A DNA stretch of 64,000 nucleotides from Bombella pollinis (GCF_026385485.1 NZ_JANIDX010000005.1:124001-188000); one strand, 5' to 3'; shown: positions 52,502 to 62,949, counted from the first letter of the stretch. Numbers and translations are program-made. The notes: generated by a model from the sequence alone, not told the origin.

Positions 52502-55222
52502 ATGCCCCGGCCTACACTCTTCCGCTCTGCTTTATTAGCAGCCTCTCTCCTAGCAGGCGGCCTCCCAGCTTATGCGGCCTTTGCGCAACCGGCCCCCACC
52601 GCACCGCAGACCACACAGCAGGATGAAGCCGGGGTCACCCGCGCGACTCTCAAAAATGGCTTGCGGGTTATCATCATCCAGAACCACCTCGCCCCTGTCG
52701 TGCAAACCATGATGAATTATGAGGTCGGCTCGGTCAATGCGCCGGCTGGCTTCCCCGGTACGGCCCATGCGCTAGAGCATATGATGTTCAATGGCTCCCA
52801 AACCTTAAGCCGGGACCAGCTTGCTACCCTCAGCGCACGGTTAGGCAATAATGATAATGCCGATACAACCTCGGATGTCACCCAATATTACTTCACAGCC
52901 CCTGCAAGTGATTTAGACATTCTCCTCCGCATTGAGGCAGGGCGAATGGAAGGCCTCACCCTCAGCAAAGATGAATGGGCCCATGAGCGCGGCGCGATTG
53001 AGCAAGAAGTCTCACGCGACCTTTCCAGCCCCATTTATCGCTATATGTCGCAAGTGCGCGGCTTGCTCTATAAAGGCACACCTTATGAGGCTGATGCCCT
53101 TGGCAGCCGTCCTTCCTTCGATGCCACAACGGTTGAGCAATTACGGCAATTTTATAAAGATTGGTATGCTCCCAATAATGCCGTCCTCATCATCACGGGG
53201 GATGTTGAACCAACCCACACCTTAGCCCTTGTTGAGAAGGCCTTTGGGGCTTTGGCCGCGCGCCCTCTGCCTGCGCGCCCACAATTTACCCCCAAGCCCG
53301 TCACCCCGCATGAGCTTGCCTTGCCGACCGACCTCCCTGTGGGGTTAGTCACACGCGCCTGGCAAATGCCCGGCCAGCGTGACCCGCGCTTTGCTGCTGC
53401 CACCTTGCTGGCTGATGTACTCTCCAGCCAGCGAGGCGACCTTTTTGCCCTCGTTCCCCAAGGCAAAGCGTTAGAGACTGGCTTTTTATACGACCCAGAC
53501 GCCCAAGGCGGCATTGCCACCGTCTATGCCGCCTTCCCCCAAGGGGGTGACCCAGCCCCCCTCCGGGCCCAAATGGCCGCAATTATGGAGCATTACCGCA
53601 CAACGGGCCTCCCCGCAGACCTCATCGAGGCTGCCCGGCGGCGCGAAATTGCCGCATTGGAGTTTAATGCCAACAGCATTAGCGGGCAGGCTGAAAGCTG
53701 GTCACAAGCTGTTGCCATCCAACATCTACACAACCCACGCGATATGATACGCGCCTTCCAAACCGTTACAAAGGCCGAGATTGATGCCCTCGCGCAGGAA
53801 TGGCTAAAGCCTGACCATGCTATTAGTGCCACACTCACCCCGAGCAATTCCGGCAAGCCCTTGGCCGATAAAGGCTTTGGCGGGGCAGAATCCTTCACTA
53901 ATCCTCCCAAAGAGCATGTCACCCTCCCTGATTGGGCCGAGCAAGCCCTCGCACGGCTGAGCCTCCCCCCAGCCTCACCCCAACCTTATGCGACAATCCT
54001 ACCAAATGGGCTGCGGCTGATTGTTCAGCCTGAGCATGTTAGCCACACCATTGAGCTTTACGGCACAATCCGCCAGACACCCTCCTTACAACAGCCGCAG
54101 GGGAAGGATGGCGTTGCCTCTCTAACCGACCAACTCTTCCTCTATGGCAGCACACAGCATGACCGCTTGGCCCTTGCCCGTGCGTTGGACGACATCTCAG
54201 CTGAGGAAAATGCTGGGAGCAGCTTCACCCTCAGCACATTGACGGAATCCTTCCCAGCAGGGCTATCCCTCCTTGCGGAACATGAGCTTCACCCTGCCTT
54301 CCCAGAGGACGCCTTCCGCATCACACGGGAGCAAGAAGCCCGTAGCCAGAAAGGGACACTCCAATCCCCGGCCTATCATTTTGGCCGTGCGGTGCGTAAG
54401 GCCCTCGTCCCCGCTACGGACCCCACACTCCGCGAGGCCACACCAGAGAGCATCCGCGCTCTTAGCCTTGAAGATGTCAAAACCTACTATAAACAAGCCT
54501 ACCGGCCAGACCTTACAACCATCGTCATTATTGGCGACATCCCCCCAGAGGAAGCACGCCAAAAAATCATGGCCGCTTTTGGGGACTGGAAGGCCGAAGG
54601 CCCCACCCCTAAGCTAGACCTCCCAGCTGTTCCCCTCAGCCGGGCAAGCCAAGCCGTGGTAGCGGACCCGGGTCGCTCCCAAGACCATGTTACATTGACT
54701 GAAACATTGGGCCTGACTATCACCAACCCAGACCGTCACGCTCTTGCCGTTGGCAATACCATCCTTGGGGATGGCTTCTCCTCCCGCTTAATGCAGGACC
54801 TCCGCGTCCGCACGGGGTATGTTTATAGTGTGGGTAGCCAGCTTAATTATAGCCGTACGCGCAGTACCATCTCCATCACCTTTGGAGCAGACCCCGCTAA
54901 AGTCTCCGCCGCCCAAGCTCTTGCACTAAAAGACCTTGAAAGCTTGCGGACAACACCCGTCTCGGCCGATGTGCTAGACCTCGCCAAGGCTAGCTTGCTG
55001 CGTAGCTTCCCTATGAGCCGCGCCAGCTTTAGCTCCCTTGCTGGGCAATGGCTCTCCCTCATTGACCTCGGCCTCCCACTTGATAGCCCTGACCAAGCTG
55101 CGAAAGCTGTATATGAACTCAGTGCCGCAGATGTGCAGAAAGCTTTTGCTAAATGGGTCCGCCCGGCGGATATGGCGCGTATCATCATGGGGCCAGCCCC
55201 ACACACAAAGCCGCAGCACTAA
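52502..55222 (+). CDS. M16-family zinc peptidase, fused two-domain form
   Basis: A 906-residue secreted protein: signal peptide (LFRSALLAASLLAGGLPAYA), then tandem M16 halves. The first half has the inverted zinc motif HALEH at about residues 93-97 with E..V downstream in IEQEVSRDL, and MMNYEVGSVN just before. The second half starts near LPNGLRLIVQPEHV and lacks HxxEH, as in pitrilysin-type proteins where this half is inactive and shapes the chamber. It should degrade peptides in the periplasm. A poor but acceptable AAAGGA precedes the start. Confidence 0.92.
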   Translation: MPRPTLFRSALLAASLLAGGLPAYAAFAQPAPTAPQTTQQDEAGVTRATLKNGLRVIIIQNHLAPVVQTMMNYEVGSVNAPAGFPGTAHALEHMMFNGSQTLSRDQLATLSARLGNNDNADTTSDVTQYYFTAPASDLDILLRIEAGRMEGLTLSKDEWAHERGAIEQEVSRDLSSPIYRYMSQVRGLLYKGTPYEADALGSRPSFDATTVEQLRQFYKDWYAPNNAVLIITGDVEPTHTLALVEKAFGALAARPLPARPQFTPKPVTPHELALPTDLPVGLVTRAWQMPGQRDPRFAAATLLADVLSSQRGDLFALVPQGKALETGFLYDPDAQGGIATVYAAFPQGGDPAPLRAQMAAIMEHYRTTGLPADLIEAARRREIAALEFNANSISGQAESWSQAVAIQHLHNPRDMIRAFQTVTKAEIDALAQEWLKPDHAISATLTPSNSGKPLADKGFGGAESFTNPPKEHVTLPDWAEQALARLSLPPASPQPYATILPNGLRLIVQPEHVSHTIELYGTIRQTPSLQQPQGKDGVASLTDQLFLYGSTQHDRLALARALDDISAEENAGSSFTLSTLTESFPAGLSLLAEHELHPAFPEDAFRITREQEARSQKGTLQSPAYHFGRAVRKALVPATDPTLREATPESIRALSLEDVKTYYKQAYRPDLTTIVIIGDIPPEEARQKIMAAFGDWKAEGPTPKLDLPAVPLSRASQAVVADPGRSQDHVTLTETLGLTITNPDRHALAVGNTILGDGFSSRLMQDLRVRTGYVYSVGSQLNYSRTRSTISITFGADPAKVSAAQALALKDLESLRTTPVSADVLDLAKASLLRSFPMSRASFSSLAGQWLSLIDLGLPLDSPDQAAKAVYELSAADVQKAFAKWVRPADMARIIMGPAPHTKPQH

Positions 55223-55246
55223 GCAGCCCCATAACAACCCCATAAC

Positions 55247-55275
55247 AAAAAGGGCACCCCCAGCGGGTGCCCTTT
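55247..55275. terminator. Terminator between the M16 and CgeB-like genes
   Basis: AAAGGGCACCC-ccagc-GGGTGCCCTTT, an 11-bp stem. The longer T run is on the minus strand (TTTTTGTTATG), favouring the CgeB-like gene; the plus-strand tail is short. Confidence 0.75.
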
Positions 55276-55305
55276 CCATCGCTACTCCCTTTAGCGCAAA
55301 ACAGC

Positions 55306-56334
55306 TTAAAGCAGCTTCTCCGCTTTAAGATATTCCACCGCTTGGCGGATGCGATGGCCGTAGAGATGCTCCTTCATCGTGCGCTCCTGCGCTTTTTTAG
55401 CCATCTCAAAACGTAAATCATCATCACGCAAATACCGGCTTATAATCCGTTCAAAATCATCCCGGTTGGAGAAAACGGGAATCTCATCTGCATCATAATA
55501 GCGGCGTAATTCATAAGTCTCCTCATGAAAGACTTGGAAGGCCCCTGCCGCTGCAGCCTCAAAGGTCCGCGGCCCTGGTGTGGAAGGGGCAATGACGAAG
55601 CGTTTATTCTCAAAATGCAGAGACCGCCCTAGATTCAACACAAGGCGGGAGCGGCTATAAAGCTCAATAAGCTGTTGCTTTTCAATTCGTGCATCAGAAA
55701 AGCCAATCCCCATCTCGCCCCAGCCCGGCCCGATGATACGGATATTCAACTGTTGCAGTAGAGGCATCAAATTACGAATCACCTCTTTGCGTGAGCTAAA
55801 CGCCACACCACAAAATAGCACATCAATCGTCTTGTCCGTATTCCGCTCCAGCGGGACATAATGCAGCTTAGGGCACGCCCCTAAAGGCAAATGAAAGACC
55901 CTATCACGCTGATAAAAATTATGCCCCCAGCGGTCGCACGAGAAGATGACGTCAAAATCATACCCGATTTGATAGCTCGCATCCTGCTCGTATGGGTCCT
56001 CTGTTGCCCAAAAGGCCGTTACCGCCCCTACATGGCGTGCCTCCCGCGCAATCTCCCCATAATAGGTACTCTCCGGCAAGTAAGAGCCCATCGCAAACAC
56101 CAACGTAGGCTCCAAAGCGCGGATAGCCGAGGCTGCTGTGACGACATTAACCGCAACAACATTCCCCTTGCCAAAGCAATCCTCCAACCCATCCATGATG
56201 GTCGCGCGCACCTGAGCATTCGCATGGCTTTCATAGCGTCCGCCACTACAGAGCAACACTTTACGCCCTTGCGTCTCGGCAGAACCAGATGCTTGAGCTG
56301 CCTTATTTGTGGTCCGTTTCTTCGCTGCGCTCAT
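55306..56334 (-). CDS. CgeB-like glycosyltransferase
   Basis: This 342-residue protein has a Lys/Ala-rich disordered start, then a GT-B-like fold. Blocks include VLLCSGGRYESHANAQVR, ATEDPYEQD, DVIFSCDRWGHNFY, then DVLFCGVAFSSRKEVIRNL and the C-terminal P.TPGPRTFEAAAAGAFQVFHE with a late F...I..YL. This fits the CgeB/Glyco_trans_1_2 group. The N-terminal part of the 1126-residue protein at 59385 is similar. Acceptor unknown. It stands 33 bases downstream of the two large glycosyltransferase genes, likely one operon. Confidence 0.82.
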   Translation of the reverse strand: MSAAKKRTTNKAAQASGSAETQGRKVLLCSGGRYESHANAQVRATIMDGLEDCFGKGNVVAVNVVTAASAIRALEPTLVFAMGSYLPESTYYGEIAREARHVGAVTAFWATEDPYEQDASYQIGYDFDVIFSCDRWGHNFYQRDRVFHLPLGACPKLHYVPLERNTDKTIDVLFCGVAFSSRKEVIRNLMPLLQQLNIRIIGPGWGEMGIGFSDARIEKQQLIELYSRSRLVLNLGRSLHFENKRFVIAPSTPGPRTFEAAAAGAFQVFHEETYELRRYYDADEIPVFSNRDDFERIISRYLRDDDLRFEMAKKAQERTMKEHLYGHRIRQAVEYLKAEKLL

Positions 56335-56367
56335 TGCAATTCCTACTTTCTCGCTCTCTCTGCCCTA

Positions 56368-59300
56368 TTAGCCCAAGGAGGCTTGCACAATATGTTGTAA
56401 CGCCTGCCGGAAATGCTCCGGGTCTGTATCCTTCTGAACAGCCTTTAAAGCAGAATGACGAAGCCGCTGCCATAATGCCTCATCATTATATAGCCGTTCT
56501 ACCGCCACTGCGAAGGCCATAGGCTCATCAGCAGGAACACTCAAAAGGCTTTCCTCCGTTTGCCAGCCGACCTCCTCCCGCAGCAAGTCCGTCACTACCA
56601 TCGGCAACCCCCGTGCAGCCGCTTCCTGCACTTTAAACGGCAGCCCCCCCGCAAAGCGGGTTGGTGCAACAAAAACCCGGTATGTGTCAAAAAGGGCAGT
56701 TAAGTCCTCCACAGGGCCTATAATTTCCACACGCGGATGCTGCCCTAACGCCGTCATATCAACAGAGGGGTGAACATAGCCTGCTATATGCAAACACACA
56801 TCCTCTGGCAAAGCCTTTAGATGCGGCAAAACCTCCTCTACAAACCACGTCATACTATCATAATTAGGCGACTGCTCACTATGGAACGCCCCTAAAAAGA
56901 GAATATCCCGCCGCTCCGCATAGGGCCGTGGCGTTGGCGCAACCTCCATGCTATGGCCAAGCACCATCACATTGCCATAACCTGCACGGCGAATCAGCTC
57001 CGCATCATGCTCTGTAACGGCAATAATTTGCTGGCAGTAATGGGCACTTTGCAATTCCTCCGTTAAGAGAGCATCCAAAGCTCGCTCATACTCCTCACCC
57101 TTAACAGGTGCCGCAGGCGTTCCATCAGGCAAAAGGCCCGTCACCGCCTGTTGCAACAATGTTCTTGGGGCCGCTACAACCTCTGTATCCAACACAGAGC
57201 CACAATGAGGTAAAAACCGGCTCGCTTCATTTAATACTGGCAATAGGCGCGCCATATTATGAGTCCGCCCCACCCACAGCAAATCATAATAACCCGCACG
57301 CTCCTCCAAGAAAGCTGGCAAGGTGGACATATCATGATCAAAGGCTAGCTCTACCTCCTCTGGGAAGTCCCGATAAAGCAAAAAGGCGGGCAGTTGCTCG
57401 CGCATTACGGGGAAGACCGTCACATGATAATCCAACGCTACTAACGCACGCACGATATCATTAGAACGCACATAACCTGAGCCAAGCCCCCGCAAGGGGA
57501 TTCGATCCTCTATCAAAAGCACACGCTGCCGATCCGGCCTGCGCCGCTCCCGCCCTAAAAGAGCATTACGAATATGCCGAGGCTGTTGATGACGCAAGAA
57601 CTCCAGATGTTGCTGGGCAAAGACCTTCCAATGCCGTTGGATCAAACTATGCGACCCACTCTGGCCAGAACTCCCAAACTCCAAATGCTCAACCATCGCC
57701 AATGGCTCATACACAATCCGCGCCCCAATTTTTTGGAGACGAACGCATAAATCCGTATCCTCAAAATAAGCAGGCCAATAGCGCGTATCATACCCCCCTA
57801 AACGGCGCAGCAACCCCGCCTTAACCAGCAAAAACGCTGCCGAGCCATAATCAACATCCCGCGTAAAGCTAGCCTCTGGGATATTCGGGTCATCCTGCCT
57901 GCGGTACCCATATGTCGCACCATCCCGCCAAATGATAGACCCTGCCTCTTGCAGCTGCATATTCGTCCGCACAAGCCGCGCTGCCACAGCCCCCGTTGTC
58001 TCCGCACGATAAAGCCGCCTCAGAGCGTGATGCAACGCATCTGGGTACAAACGAACATCATTATTAAGATATAAAACCGCCGGGGCTGTGACATGAGCCA
58101 AGGCTTCATTACACCCCAACAAATACCCAATATTGACCTTGTGGCGCAGAATGATAGCCCCTTCCACAAGCGTCTCTAAGCCCGTTGTTTCATCACAAGA
58201 GCCAGAATCCACAAGGATAAGCTCTATCGCCCCATCATAATTCCCCCGCAAAGAGGCAAGAGCCTGAAGTGTAAGGTCTATCTGGTCATGCACCACCATG
58301 ATGACGCTGACCTCCGGCATCCCCCACACACGGAAATCCAACTTCTGACGTGCTAGGAGAGGCAATGCTAGCGCAGCATCATCACGAAAAAGCTGACGTG
58401 TTTGGTCCTCCAACACTGCGGGGTCATCTATCCCCGCCGGTGTAGCATGACCATGTTTCTCCGCCACAAAACGAGCAAAGGGGCTCTCAAAGACCCCACC
58501 ATCGCAATCAAACCATACAAGCGGGCATTGCTTATAGCGATGAAGGTCCACCCCTTTTGCAGGGCTGCGCCCCTCATGCGCGCCAAAACGCACAAAATGC
58601 TCGTAGCCATTACGCAAACCATCCCCCCCTAAAGAGGGCAGAATATCGGGCGATGTCTCGCGGTAATAAGCCTCATCAAACCACGGGGAGGGATTAAACG
58701 CTTCCGGTGTGGGGTTTGTGAGATAATGATGCAACGCATTACTATACTCCCCCGCTGCAATCGCCTCTTGCACCTCTGGGTAGGTTTGTAGATACCAAGG
58801 GGCATCAAAATACCATGAAGCTGGAGCGGCATCAGCAATATGAGAGGGTAAAACCAGCCATGAGGCTAATAACCCTTCTGGGCCAAACCATGCCTCATAA
58901 CGGCGCGCCATAGCCCGCAAGAGACGGACATCACAAAACGGCCCCGCCTTAAAGCCATGCTGCTCCCCATAAGAGAGGTAATGATCATACCCGTTATAAA
59001 AGCCCTGCTCGGCAAGGTAATGACCCGTTAACGCGACATAACGGCGGCGATAGGCAGCTTCATCAAACAACCAATGTGGGGAGCACTGCTTATAGCCACC
59101 AGCACAATAGTGAGCAAACCCGGATGGCCAACGCCGCTCCAACAGACCACGGCGAACCTCCGGGTAAGCCTGCCTGTACCACATCTCATCAAAATACCGA
59201 TTAGGAGAATGGCCCCGATGGCAGCCTATTTCCTCATAAAAACGCTGCACATCATCATAGCCATGCTGAGCCATAAGCTCAGCCACATCGGGGTAGCGTA

Positions 59301-59388
59301 ACCTATACCAGTCGCTCTCAAACCTCCTCCAACATGGGATACGCCCCTCTTGGGGAATGGTCTCTAGGGGCGGAAGCATAGCTGTCAT
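56368..59388 (-). CDS. Large glycosyltransferase: repeat region + GT2 + GT4
   Basis: A 1006-residue protein. Residues about 25-275 hold repeated units of about 45 residues (for example WYRLRYPDV..., WYRQAYPEV..., WYLQTYPEV with HY...G...G..P/FD between), likely carbohydrate- or scaffold-binding. A GT2 domain spans about 360-590 (VSVIMVVHDQIDLTLQALASL, LVDSGSCDET, YLNNDVRLYP). A GT4-like region runs from about 620 to the end (LFLGAFHSEQSPNYDSM, FKVQEAAARGLPMVVTDLL). It should make a surface polysaccharide with two sugar transfers. Its start overlaps the upstream gene stop by four bases. Confidence 0.85.
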   Translation of the reverse strand: MTAMLPPLETIPQEGRIPCWRRFESDWYRLRYPDVAELMAQHGYDDVQRFYEEIGCHRGHSPNRYFDEMWYRQAYPEVRRGLLERRWPSGFAHYCAGGYKQCSPHWLFDEAAYRRRYVALTGHYLAEQGFYNGYDHYLSYGEQHGFKAGPFCDVRLLRAMARRYEAWFGPEGLLASWLVLPSHIADAAPASWYFDAPWYLQTYPEVQEAIAAGEYSNALHHYLTNPTPEAFNPSPWFDEAYYRETSPDILPSLGGDGLRNGYEHFVRFGAHEGRSPAKGVDLHRYKQCPLVWFDCDGGVFESPFARFVAEKHGHATPAGIDDPAVLEDQTRQLFRDDAALALPLLARQKLDFRVWGMPEVSVIMVVHDQIDLTLQALASLRGNYDGAIELILVDSGSCDETTGLETLVEGAIILRHKVNIGYLLGCNEALAHVTAPAVLYLNNDVRLYPDALHHALRRLYRAETTGAVAARLVRTNMQLQEAGSIIWRDGATYGYRRQDDPNIPEASFTRDVDYGSAAFLLVKAGLLRRLGGYDTRYWPAYFEDTDLCVRLQKIGARIVYEPLAMVEHLEFGSSGQSGSHSLIQRHWKVFAQQHLEFLRHQQPRHIRNALLGRERRRPDRQRVLLIEDRIPLRGLGSGYVRSNDIVRALVALDYHVTVFPVMREQLPAFLLYRDFPEEVELAFDHDMSTLPAFLEERAGYYDLLWVGRTHNMARLLPVLNEASRFLPHCGSVLDTEVVAAPRTLLQQAVTGLLPDGTPAAPVKGEEYERALDALLTEELQSAHYCQQIIAVTEHDAELIRRAGYGNVMVLGHSMEVAPTPRPYAERRDILFLGAFHSEQSPNYDSMTWFVEEVLPHLKALPEDVCLHIAGYVHPSVDMTALGQHPRVEIIGPVEDLTALFDTYRVFVAPTRFAGGLPFKVQEAAARGLPMVVTDLLREEVGWQTEESLLSVPADEPMAFAVAVERLYNDEALWQRLRHSALKAVQKDTDPEHFRQALQHIVQASLG

Positions 59389-62300
59389 AAACTCGGCTGT
59401 TGGTCAGCAAGCTCTGACACCAAAGCCCGCACCCGCTCAACATGCTGGACCTTTGGCTCTTTACGTTGGACAGACTGACACCGCCCGTCCGCCATATGCA
59501 CGACGTGGTCCGTCACCACCATGCTAAACACCTCCCCAATGATATTGACCAACGCACAACGCCATGTCCCCGTCAGCGCATGTAATTGGCCTTTCCAAGG
59601 GTGCAATATCCCCTCAAAACCGGAGCAAAGCGGTGCATCCCCGTGAACCATACGCACATCATCTCGCGCAAACCGCTCCAAAGCGAAAAGAACCACTTTA
59701 TCGCTCTCATCACTCACCATCGCTGCATAAAGCATGCCAGAACGGCCAAAGCCATTAAGGAAGCTCCAACCCCGCAAGGCTAAAGCCCCACGCTCCTCCT
59801 CTGGCGTGGCGGCTACAGCCTCTTTATCCCCTACGCCAAGGACCTCGAAGCGATCTAAGAAATAAAGCTGCTCGCCACGTTCTTGAGCAAATAACCGCCC
59901 CCGTGGGAAGCGGGCTAAGGGCACACCACGCAGCACAGTATCCCCATTTGTCACACGGAAGAAATCAGCCAGAATGACGCTATTCTCCGGTTTTTCAGCG
60001 AGAATCTTCTGCACCCGGCCTTCTTCCACCTCTATCCCATAAGATAAAAGCTGGAAGGCTCCGCGACCATTAATCACATTGATAATGCCGATGCGGTAAC
60101 GTCCCTCACACCATTTCCCACGCAACGCTACCTTCGCTGAAAAACCAGAACGCCGCGGCACTTCGCTGCCGAAAAGCTCCGAAATATCCGTCCGAATCTC
60201 GCGCTCTGCCTTCATGAAAATTAACGAGCTAGGGTCATCTTCACTAATCAACACGACATAGACCTGCCCAGAGGTACTGACATCAGGCAAGAAGAGCCAG
60301 CCACGCACATGAAACTCATCAGCAGGTTTAAAGGTCTTCTCTGCACCCTCAACCAACACATGATGGCAAATATCATCCAAGTAACATTGCGCCCCTTGGA
60401 TGGCGAACCAATCCGTAATCTGTGCAGGCAAGCTTACTGAGAGGTCACGAATAAGTGGTGGATCAAAAATATGCCGCGGCGGGGCTTGGTGCTTCCATGA
60501 TGGGATAGGCAAGAGATGGATCTGCCCTGCATCAAGCATTAACTCCGAAACACCCAAGACACGCCGCGGTGCAAGATCATGGTACAGCTTGAGCAAGCCC
60601 GCCGCATAATCACCCTCATGCGTCCAAAGCTCTGGTCCAATAGCCTTCATCATCTTATGACGAATCTCTTCCGAAGACCGTAAAAGCTCCAATCGTTCCA
60701 AAGCAATATCAGGCCGACTAATGGGGATTTTATAACCATTCACCCCATCAGTTACGCGGTCATGCAACGCACCAACGTCAGTAACAATAGGCACAAGCCC
60801 ATATTGCCAAGCCTCAGAGAGGGAAATGCAATAAGTCTCCGGCCATATGGACAAGAACAAAGCAACGTCAGCCTGCTTCATCACATCCGTACTACCTACA
60901 TCATACCGGCCATGAACGGTCACATTAGGCCGTTCCATCGCATCCAACACAGGCTGATAATCAGGGTGAATGTACCCTAAGATATGAAAATGGAAATGCT
61001 CTGGATGGGCAGCCTCAATAAGGGCAAGGACAGTATCAGCCCCTTTTGTTCGTACAAAATTACCCACAATCGCCACACCGAGAGGGCGGCGGTCTAATGG
61101 CTCATATTTATTCGGAACAACTGGAACCGTCACATCTGGGCTGGGAATCCCATTTACCAAGCTAATCTTCTTATCCAGCACAGGATAAACCCGGTGCATG
61201 AAGTCACGCGAATGGTTTGTCCCAAATATGATGGCATCAACATGATGCAACATCCGGTCGATAAAGGCGCGGCGCGTTTGCTCCCCGCCATATTCCACCC
61301 CCTCAGCTATTTTGAGCATTACATCCATTGCAAGGACGGAGTAAAACTCCCCCTCAACATAGCGCATATCTTGATTCAGTAAGTTATAACGCGAGGAAAC
61401 AAGCCAAAAATCATGCGCGGAGAATAGCACCCCCGTCCCATTGGCTTTTGCAATTAACGGCAATGACAACGCATGGTGGCCAAGATGCTGGAAATGAACA
61501 ACATCAATGTTATATTGACTCAACACGCTGGAGAACGCCGTCTCCTCCTGCGCATCGCACACAATATCTTGCCAGTCATGCTCAGCAATATCAAAGCGTT
61601 CTAGCTCATGCCCATTAGCAGAGAGAAGACGACAAAACGCCCCCCGCCTTAACCAGAAATAAAACTCAACCTCACGCCCAAGAGCTGCGCACAACTCCCG
61701 CTGATAAACCTCTACCCCACCCCACACTTGCTCATGAATTGTGGAATGCGTACACATCAACACACGCAAACGGCTACGCCGGGGGCTGGACAGAACATCC
61801 GCTGGAAAAGTCCGCTTGAACTCCGCCTTTGTAATCTCTTGGATTTTTTGCAAGCGATGCTCATAAAGATGCTGTTTTAAAACAGCTTCCTGAGCACTAA
61901 CGGCAGAGCGTTTCCGCAAGGCCGCATTATTGAGGAGCCGTGCGATGTTCTCGACAACCTCATCATCATTATGAGCGAGATGAACCCCTTCTACACTTTT
62001 AAAGCAATTAGCATCCATCCCCGGCGCAACTTCGACCACTTGCGCCGTACCCGCTAATCCCAGCTCAAAATAACGAGGGCCGGGTGCTGTCGCTTGGCTG
62101 ACATCACCATGACTTGCATAATCACGGAACATCGTCAGCGCGACAGCACTTACATTAGCAAAGTCAATAAACGCTTCATGACTTACAGGCCGTTGCAAAG
62201 CAAGGGCTGCAATATCCTCTGGCAGAGGGGGTAAAAACTCGTTACCGGGACATACTAACTTTAACCGAACATCCGGAAAGCTCGCCAAAACACGCCGCAA

Positions 62301-62765
62301 GGTCCGTACGCGGTTAGGCCACATTGTTCCAGCAAAAAACAAATCATAATCGCAATCAGGCAATGCCCGCACTTTGCGCTCATGCAGACTCTGGCTTGCC
62401 GCAAGCGGGAGATAATGCCCCTTACCCTGATAAGCCTCTACGCAAGAAGGATCATTAGTAAAGATATAATCAAATAACGAAGCTGCTTGGGCGTTAAACT
62501 CCCTCATAAAGGGATCTTCAAACGTCCATAAAATTACAGTCTTAAAGGCAGGACGCACACGGCGAATCAAAGCCTGATTAAGCCGCTGACCATCAATACA
62601 AAGCAACGTGTCATGCTGACCAGAGGCCGCAACCCCAGCAAGGCTCATATTATCAGCAACAAAGATATTCTCTTTGCCGAACAGATCCTCTGCCGCACGC
62701 TGAATAGCAAGGGTCAAATAGGCATTCGGATTATGTGTATAATTCGTATTGTAGATAACCGCCAT
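59385..62765 (-). CDS. Very large glycosyltransferase: CgeB-like + GT4 + tandem C-terminal modules
   Basis: A 1126-residue protein in three parts. Residues 1-325 resemble the CgeB-like group (ILWTFEDPFMREF; DLFFAGTMWPNRVRTL; ATAPGPRYFELGLAG). Residues about 332-735 form a GT4 enzyme (RVLMCTHSTIHEQVWGGVEVYQREL; VAIVGNFVRTKGADTVL; LSEAWQYGLVPIVTDVGAL). The C-terminus carries two similar beta-rich modules at about 818-916 and 995-1094, each with an RGW.FL start, a D..L or D..M step, SGF and an I.N..G turn. No signal peptide or membrane span is present. It is the first of three coupled glycosyltransferase genes. Confidence 0.83.
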   Translation of the reverse strand: MAVIYNTNYTHNPNAYLTLAIQRAAEDLFGKENIFVADNMSLAGVAASGQHDTLLCIDGQRLNQALIRRVRPAFKTVILWTFEDPFMREFNAQAASLFDYIFTNDPSCVEAYQGKGHYLPLAASQSLHERKVRALPDCDYDLFFAGTMWPNRVRTLRRVLASFPDVRLKLVCPGNEFLPPLPEDIAALALQRPVSHEAFIDFANVSAVALTMFRDYASHGDVSQATAPGPRYFELGLAGTAQVVEVAPGMDANCFKSVEGVHLAHNDDEVVENIARLLNNAALRKRSAVSAQEAVLKQHLYEHRLQKIQEITKAEFKRTFPADVLSSPRRSRLRVLMCTHSTIHEQVWGGVEVYQRELCAALGREVEFYFWLRRGAFCRLLSANGHELERFDIAEHDWQDIVCDAQEETAFSSVLSQYNIDVVHFQHLGHHALSLPLIAKANGTGVLFSAHDFWLVSSRYNLLNQDMRYVEGEFYSVLAMDVMLKIAEGVEYGGEQTRRAFIDRMLHHVDAIIFGTNHSRDFMHRVYPVLDKKISLVNGIPSPDVTVPVVPNKYEPLDRRPLGVAIVGNFVRTKGADTVLALIEAAHPEHFHFHILGYIHPDYQPVLDAMERPNVTVHGRYDVGSTDVMKQADVALFLSIWPETYCISLSEAWQYGLVPIVTDVGALHDRVTDGVNGYKIPISRPDIALERLELLRSSEEIRHKMMKAIGPELWTHEGDYAAGLLKLYHDLAPRRVLGVSELMLDAGQIHLLPIPSWKHQAPPRHIFDPPLIRDLSVSLPAQITDWFAIQGAQCYLDDICHHVLVEGAEKTFKPADEFHVRGWLFLPDVSTSGQVYVVLISEDDPSSLIFMKAEREIRTDISELFGSEVPRRSGFSAKVALRGKWCEGRYRIGIINVINGRGAFQLLSYGIEVEEGRVQKILAEKPENSVILADFFRVTNGDTVLRGVPLARFPRGRLFAQERGEQLYFLDRFEVLGVGDKEAVAATPEEERGALALRGWSFLNGFGRSGMLYAAMVSDESDKVVLFALERFARDDVRMVHGDAPLCSGFEGILHPWKGQLHALTGTWRCALVNIIGEVFSMVVTDHVVHMADGRCQSVQRKEPKVQHVERVRALVSELADQQPSL

Positions 62766-62863
62766 TTATAACTCCGCGCTCCAAAAATATTGCATCATGC
62801 AGCGAATGCCCATCTCATTTCATTACTAAGCGGCGATTTATCACTCTTATTAGGATGAAACAA

Positions 62864-62892
62864 CAAGAGGGTGACCACAACCGGCCACCCCC
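62864..62892 (-). terminator. Possible terminator of rpsA
   Basis: GAGGGTGACC/GGCCACCCCC imperfect stem about 60 bases after the rpsA stop, with a weak T-containing tail on the minus strand. Confidence 0.4.
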
Positions 62893-62949
62893 TTATCGCC
62901 TTAGACAGGGGAAAGACGCAAGCCCCCTCCCTGCTTTAGGTTAGACGCC

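Noticed and set aside
57108..57464. Plus-strand open frame inside the large glycosyltransferase gene
   Set aside because: Antisense to a clear coding region, no domain, no start site.
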